Shown here: positions 23,045 through 25,873 of the stretch, piece after piece | Layout of the letters: each line of letters begins with the position of its first letter | How positions within the stretch are numbered: position 1 is the stretch's first letter | Assembly (NCBI GenBank): GCA_947253305.1 | Contig: CAMXYZ010000007.1 | Location: 1-25,873 of the forward strand | DNA: 25,873 nucleotides | From: an uncultured Helcococcus sp. | Lineage (GTDB): Bacteria > Bacillota > Clostridia > Tissierellales > Peptoniphilaceae | Direction of reading: 5' to 3' | Notes under the pieces: model-generated | Database searches by the model: none | What the model was told of the DNA's origin: nothing | The model's input: only the letters and a program-made list of their open reading frames with translations | Translations under genes and position numbers: made by a program

Positions 23045-23923
23045 TTAATATTTTTCTTTTTTCTCAATGATTAATTTTTTTAAATTTGTTTTGTTGAAGT
23101 TATCACATAAAGACAAAGATTTGTCATAATATTGATTAGCTTCATCAATATTATTTAACTCCTTGTGATTTAGATAGGATAAATAATATAAAAAGGGAAG
23201 ATAGGTAAGTATATTTGAGTTACAGCTATTTACAATACATTTATCTATTATTTTAAGACTTGAAAGATACTCATTTTTTATCGTAAACAAGCTAGCATAA
23301 TTTATTATAATTATAAAATAGGTTAAATTAATTTTGGAAATATTATTATAAGCAAATTCAATTATATTAAGATGTAGTTTTGAATCACCTTTATATCTTA
23401 AACAATTCGCCAAAGATAATAATATCCTTAGTTCAAAATCAGAATAATTGTAATCAGAAAAATTATTGATATTAAAATCATTTATTTCTATATTCAGGGC
23501 TTTGTTTAGATAATATATAGATAAGTCAATATCTAATTCATCTGAATGCATATGATAAAATCCTAGAAAAGCATAATAATATTGTTTTATATGTGGATTG
23601 ATATCTTTGTATTTCATTAAATTCTTAAGAGGTTCTTTTAAAAGATTATGATTCATATCGGAAATAATAAATTCAATTTCGTCTACTAAATTTTTCAGAT
23701 AGTCTCCTTGAAATTTTTGATGATCAAAATACATACTTGAAATATCTTTTTTTAATACTTTTGAAAGAGATTGTAAATCTTCGATACTAGGATTAGCTCT
23801 ACCCTTTTCAATATCAATTAGTTTTCTTCTACTGATATAAGATTTTTGACTAAGTTCTTCTTGTGTAAGTTTTCTATTTTTTCTTAACTTTTTTATTATT
23901 AATCCAAAATTTTTATTTATCAT
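23045..23923 (-). CDS. XRE-family regulator with helical TPR-like C-terminus
   Basis: 292 residues. The helix-turn-helix is at about 8-62 (LRKNRKLTQEELSQKSYISR, then KLIDIEKGRANPSIEDLQSL). The rest is all-helical, with repeated patterns (YYYAFLGFYHMHSDELDIDLSIYYLNKAL; LLSLANCLRYKGDSKLHLNIIEFAY) that look like tetratricopeptide repeats. This is the layout of Rgg/PlcR/ComR-type regulators, which bind short peptides in the cytoplasm. It is divergent from a C39-peptidase ABC transporter gene 168 bases away, which supports control of that exporter. On its own strand AGAGGTG stands about seven bases before the ATG, and a TGTGCA-N6-TGCACA palindrome sits 18-35 bases upstream. Peptide sensing is inferred from the layout, not shown. 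Confidence 0.88.
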   Translation of the reverse strand: MINKNFGLIIKKLRKNRKLTQEELSQKSYISRRKLIDIEKGRANPSIEDLQSLSKVLKKDISSMYFDHQKFQGDYLKNLVDEIEFIISDMNHNLLKEPLKNLMKYKDINPHIKQYYYAFLGFYHMHSDELDIDLSIYYLNKALNIEINDFNINNFSDYNYSDFELRILLSLANCLRYKGDSKLHLNIIEFAYNNISKINLTYFIIIINYASLFTIKNEYLSSLKIIDKCIVNSCNSNILTYLPFLYYLSYLNHKELNNIDEANQYYDKSLSLCDNFNKTNLKKLIIEKKEKY

Positions 23924-23940
23924 ACGAATACACCTCTAAA

Positions 23941-23958
23941 TGTGCAAAACTATGCACA
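23941..23958. promoter_or_regulatory. Palindromic operator candidate between regulator and transporter
   Basis: TGTGCA (23941-23946), a six-base spacer AAACTA, and TGCACA (23953-23958): a perfect 6-bp inverted repeat. It lies between the regulator's start codon and its likely -10 sequences (two overlapping TATAAT on the minus strand within 23979-23990), where a bound repressor would block transcription. Confidence 0.6.
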
Positions 23959-24021
23959 AAAAATAATTAATAAATATATTATAATTATATCATAAAAATA
24001 TTTGAATTTTAAAATTAAATA

Positions 24022-24049
24022 TTGTCTTAGAATATTACTAAACAATAAT
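24022..24049 (+). promoter_or_regulatory. Candidate promoter of the C39 transporter gene
   Basis: TTGTCT (24022-24027), a 16-base spacer and AATAAT (24044-24049). It lies 42 bases before the start at 24092. Other A/T-rich hexamers nearby make this tentative. Confidence 0.4.
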
Positions 24050-24091
24050 AATTTTAACTATTACTTAACAAACAAAAAGAGGTAATAATAG

Positions 24092-25827
24092 ATGTTTCCC
24101 AGAAAATTTCCTTCAACATTACAACATGATCAGTCAGATTGTGCTGCAGCAGTAGTATCAACTATTTTAAAAGTGTACAAACAAGAATATAGCATAATGA
24201 AAATTCGTGAAATTATTGGGACTGATATGTATGGAACAACAGTTAAGGGAATTGTTCATGGGCTTGAAAAGTTAAATTTTGATGTTAAGGCTGTAAGAGT
24301 AAATTTAGAAAATATTGATGATAAAATTACTTTACCAGCAATATTACAGGTAAGGTCCATTACCGGAGAGAATCATTTTATAGTACTTCATAAAGTAATA
24401 AAGAACAAAAAGTTTATTATTGATGATCCTGCTTTTGGTATTAAAAAAATTGATTATGAAGTATTAGAAAATATGTTTTTAAAAGTTGCAATATTTATGA
24501 TACCAAAATCTGATTTTGAAGTACGAAAAGATAAGTCAGGATCAATGCTTAATATTTTCAAACAGTTAATTTTACCACAAAAGAAAATATTTATTACTGT
24601 TATATTTGCATCAATTCTACTTAGTTTATTAGGGATTTTTTCTAGTATATTTTCTAAGATATTAATGGATGAAATTATTCCTTACAAACTAAAGAATACC
24701 TTGTATATATTTTTGATAGTTTTTGGAGTAGTCTCAATTTTACAGACATTTTTATCTGCGTTTAGACAGCATATACTTCTATTTCTATCTAGAAAGGTAG
24801 ATATTCCTGTTCTTATGGGATATTACGATCATATAATACATTTACCATATACATTTTTCTCATCAAGGAGAACGGGAGATATAATTACGAGGTTTCAAGA
24901 TGCTATGACAATTAAAGATATATTTACTTCAGTATCTATATCTTTAATATTAGATATAGGATTATCACTTATAAGTACTGTAGTATTAATTAATATCAAT
25001 GCAAAATTATTTTTAATATTATTTATAATGGTTGTAATCAATATCATCCTGATTTATATATTTAAAAAACCATATAAAGAAATAAATAAAAGACAAATGG
25101 AGGCCGGATCGATTCTAAACTCACAATTAATAGAATCAATACAGAACATTAATACAGTAAAAGCTTTAAATGATGAAGAAAATCAGTTAGAAAAATTAGA
25201 GAATAAGTTTATATCTACTCTAAAAATTGCGTATGCGGAGGGTAAATTATCCAATATACAAGGGTCAATTTCTTCATTAATTAATACATTGGGTGGACTT
25301 ATTTTTATGGGAGTTGGTGCATTGTTTATAATAGATGGACAAATGTCGATAGGAGATTTATTAGTATTTCAATCAATAAGTCAATATTTTACAGAACCAA
25401 TACAAAATTTAGTAAGTTTACAATTAACATTTCAAGAGTCCTCTATAGCAATATCTAGATTAAATGAATTAATGGACTTGACTAGGGAAGATGAAAATAA
25501 TGAATATTCTATTAAGGATATTGATTTAAGAAAAGATATAATCTTTAATGATGTATCCTTTGCCTACGGCTCAAGACCAAATTTATTAAATGATTTTAAT
25601 CTGGAAATTAAACAAGGAGAAAAGTTTGCTTTTGTAGGAGATAGTGGAGCAGGGAAGTCTACCATTATAAAGCTTCTATTAAAGTTTATTGAAATAAACA
25701 AAGGAAAAATATCAATTGGAGAAAATGATTTATCTGATATAGATACTTACTATTTGAGAAATAAAATAGCATATATTCCACAAGAAATTGAACTTTTCTC
25801 AGGAACAATAATAGAAAATCTTAAAAT
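24092..25827 (+). CDS. C39-peptidase ABC transporter (bacteriocin/peptide exporter type), 3' truncated by the contig end
   Basis: 578 codons are genomic; the frame stays open to the window end only because adapter sequence follows. Start at the ATG after AAAGAGGT (24076-24083). Domain order: C39 cysteine peptidase about 1-130 with Gln11, Cys17 (QHDQSDCAA), His95 (ENHFIVLH) and Asp111/112 (IIDDPAFG); a membrane domain of about six segments from about 155 to 455; then the ATPase with Walker A GDSGAGKS at 516-523 and the Q-loop IPQEIELFSGT. The signature and Walker B are lost past the end. Such proteins cut double-glycine leaders and export the peptide (bacteriocins, competence pheromones). Usual length is about 700-730. 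The active-site glycine after Cys is Ala here (DCAA, often DCG). No leader peptide gene is seen next to it. Divergent from the XRE regulator. Confidence 0.92.
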
Positions 25828-25873
25828 CTGTCTCTTATACACATCTGACGCTGCCGACGACTCCTTACGTGTA
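25828..25873. other. Illumina Nextera adapter sequence (artefact, not genomic)
   Basis: 25828-25846 is CTGTCTCTTATACACATCT, the Tn5 mosaic-end part of the Nextera adapter. 25847-25860 is GACGCTGCCGACGA, the next adapter segment. 25861-25868, CTCCTTAC, is the reverse complement of the i5 index GTAAGGAG (S505/N505 as I recall it). 25869-25873, GTGTA, starts the following constant part. The translated frame through it reads CLLYTSDAADDS, a well-known contaminant peptide. The true sequence ends at about 25827. Confidence 0.98.

Noticed and set aside
23924..24091. Small leader-peptide gene between regulator and transporter
   Set aside because: The only ATG-led frame of note is eight codons (from the ATG at 23940) with no leader features.
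1..25827. tRNA, rRNA, riboswitch or CRISPR elements
   Set aside because: No cloverleaf, rRNA-like stretch, known riboswitch core or spaced repeat array was recognised by eye. A covariance-model search would be needed to exclude small RNAs.
25828..25873. Open reading frame continuing to the window end as part of the transporter
   Set aside because: These bases are Nextera adapter and index sequence; the encoded residues are artefactual.

Overview
The window is 25.9 kb of very AT-rich DNA with short intergenic gaps, strong AGGAGG-type ribosome binding sites, A/T-biased codons and rho-independent terminators. This fits a low-GC Gram-positive bacterium (Firmicutes/Bacillota), probably a fermentative coccus of the Tissierellia or Lactobacillales type. 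The species cannot be fixed from the sequence. The last 46 bases are not genomic: they are an Illumina Nextera adapter, so the window ends at a contig end.

Layout. (1) 1-4916: the end of E1-alpha, then E1-beta, E2 and E3 of a pyruvate/acetoin dehydrogenase complex, then lipoate-protein ligase lplA. The only lipoyl domain visible is on E3; E2 has two subunit-binding domains and no lipoyl domain, as in streptococcal complexes. (2) 4917-8608: a regulated class I ribonucleotide reductase operon with a small redoxin, a radical subunit (NrdB) carrying an N-terminal ATP-cone, and a catalytic subunit (NrdA) without one. It is preceded by two NrdR-like boxes exactly 32 bp apart. (3) 8609-10275: a 28-codon lipoprotein-like mini gene, an orphan acidic protein on the minus strand, and a lipoprotein with a degenerate rhodanese-like domain. 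(4) 10334-15563: murA, recD2, comF-like and threonine aldolase in one direction with minimal spacing. (5) 15585-17836: a NatA/NatB-type ABC-2 exporter.

(6) 17875-19009: a two-gene unit coding for a secreted orphan protein and a small polytopic membrane protein, followed by a fragment that looks like an insertion-sequence end. (7) 19031-22940: a YihY/BrkB-family membrane protein on the minus strand, divergent from a membrane-anchored protein with a dead beta-lactamase-like domain and oligoendopeptidase F. (8) 23045-25827: an XRE-type regulator with a helical TPR-like C-terminus, divergent from a C39-peptidase ABC transporter (bacteriocin or pheromone exporter type). A palindromic operator candidate lies between them, and the transporter is cut by the contig end.

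How parts work together. lplA is placed to load lipoate onto the E3 lipoyl lysine. The redoxin probably reduces the C-terminal CxxC of NrdA, the ATP-cone on NrdB would sense dATP/ATP, and NrdR would control transcription. The regulator and C39 transporter look like a peptide-secretion module whose substrate gene is not in the window. The parts most worth a second look are the ribonucleotide reductase operon (redoxin and ATP-cone-NrdB lie in one frame, separated by a single UAG), the secreted/membrane protein pair at 17.9-18.9 kb, and the C39 module.
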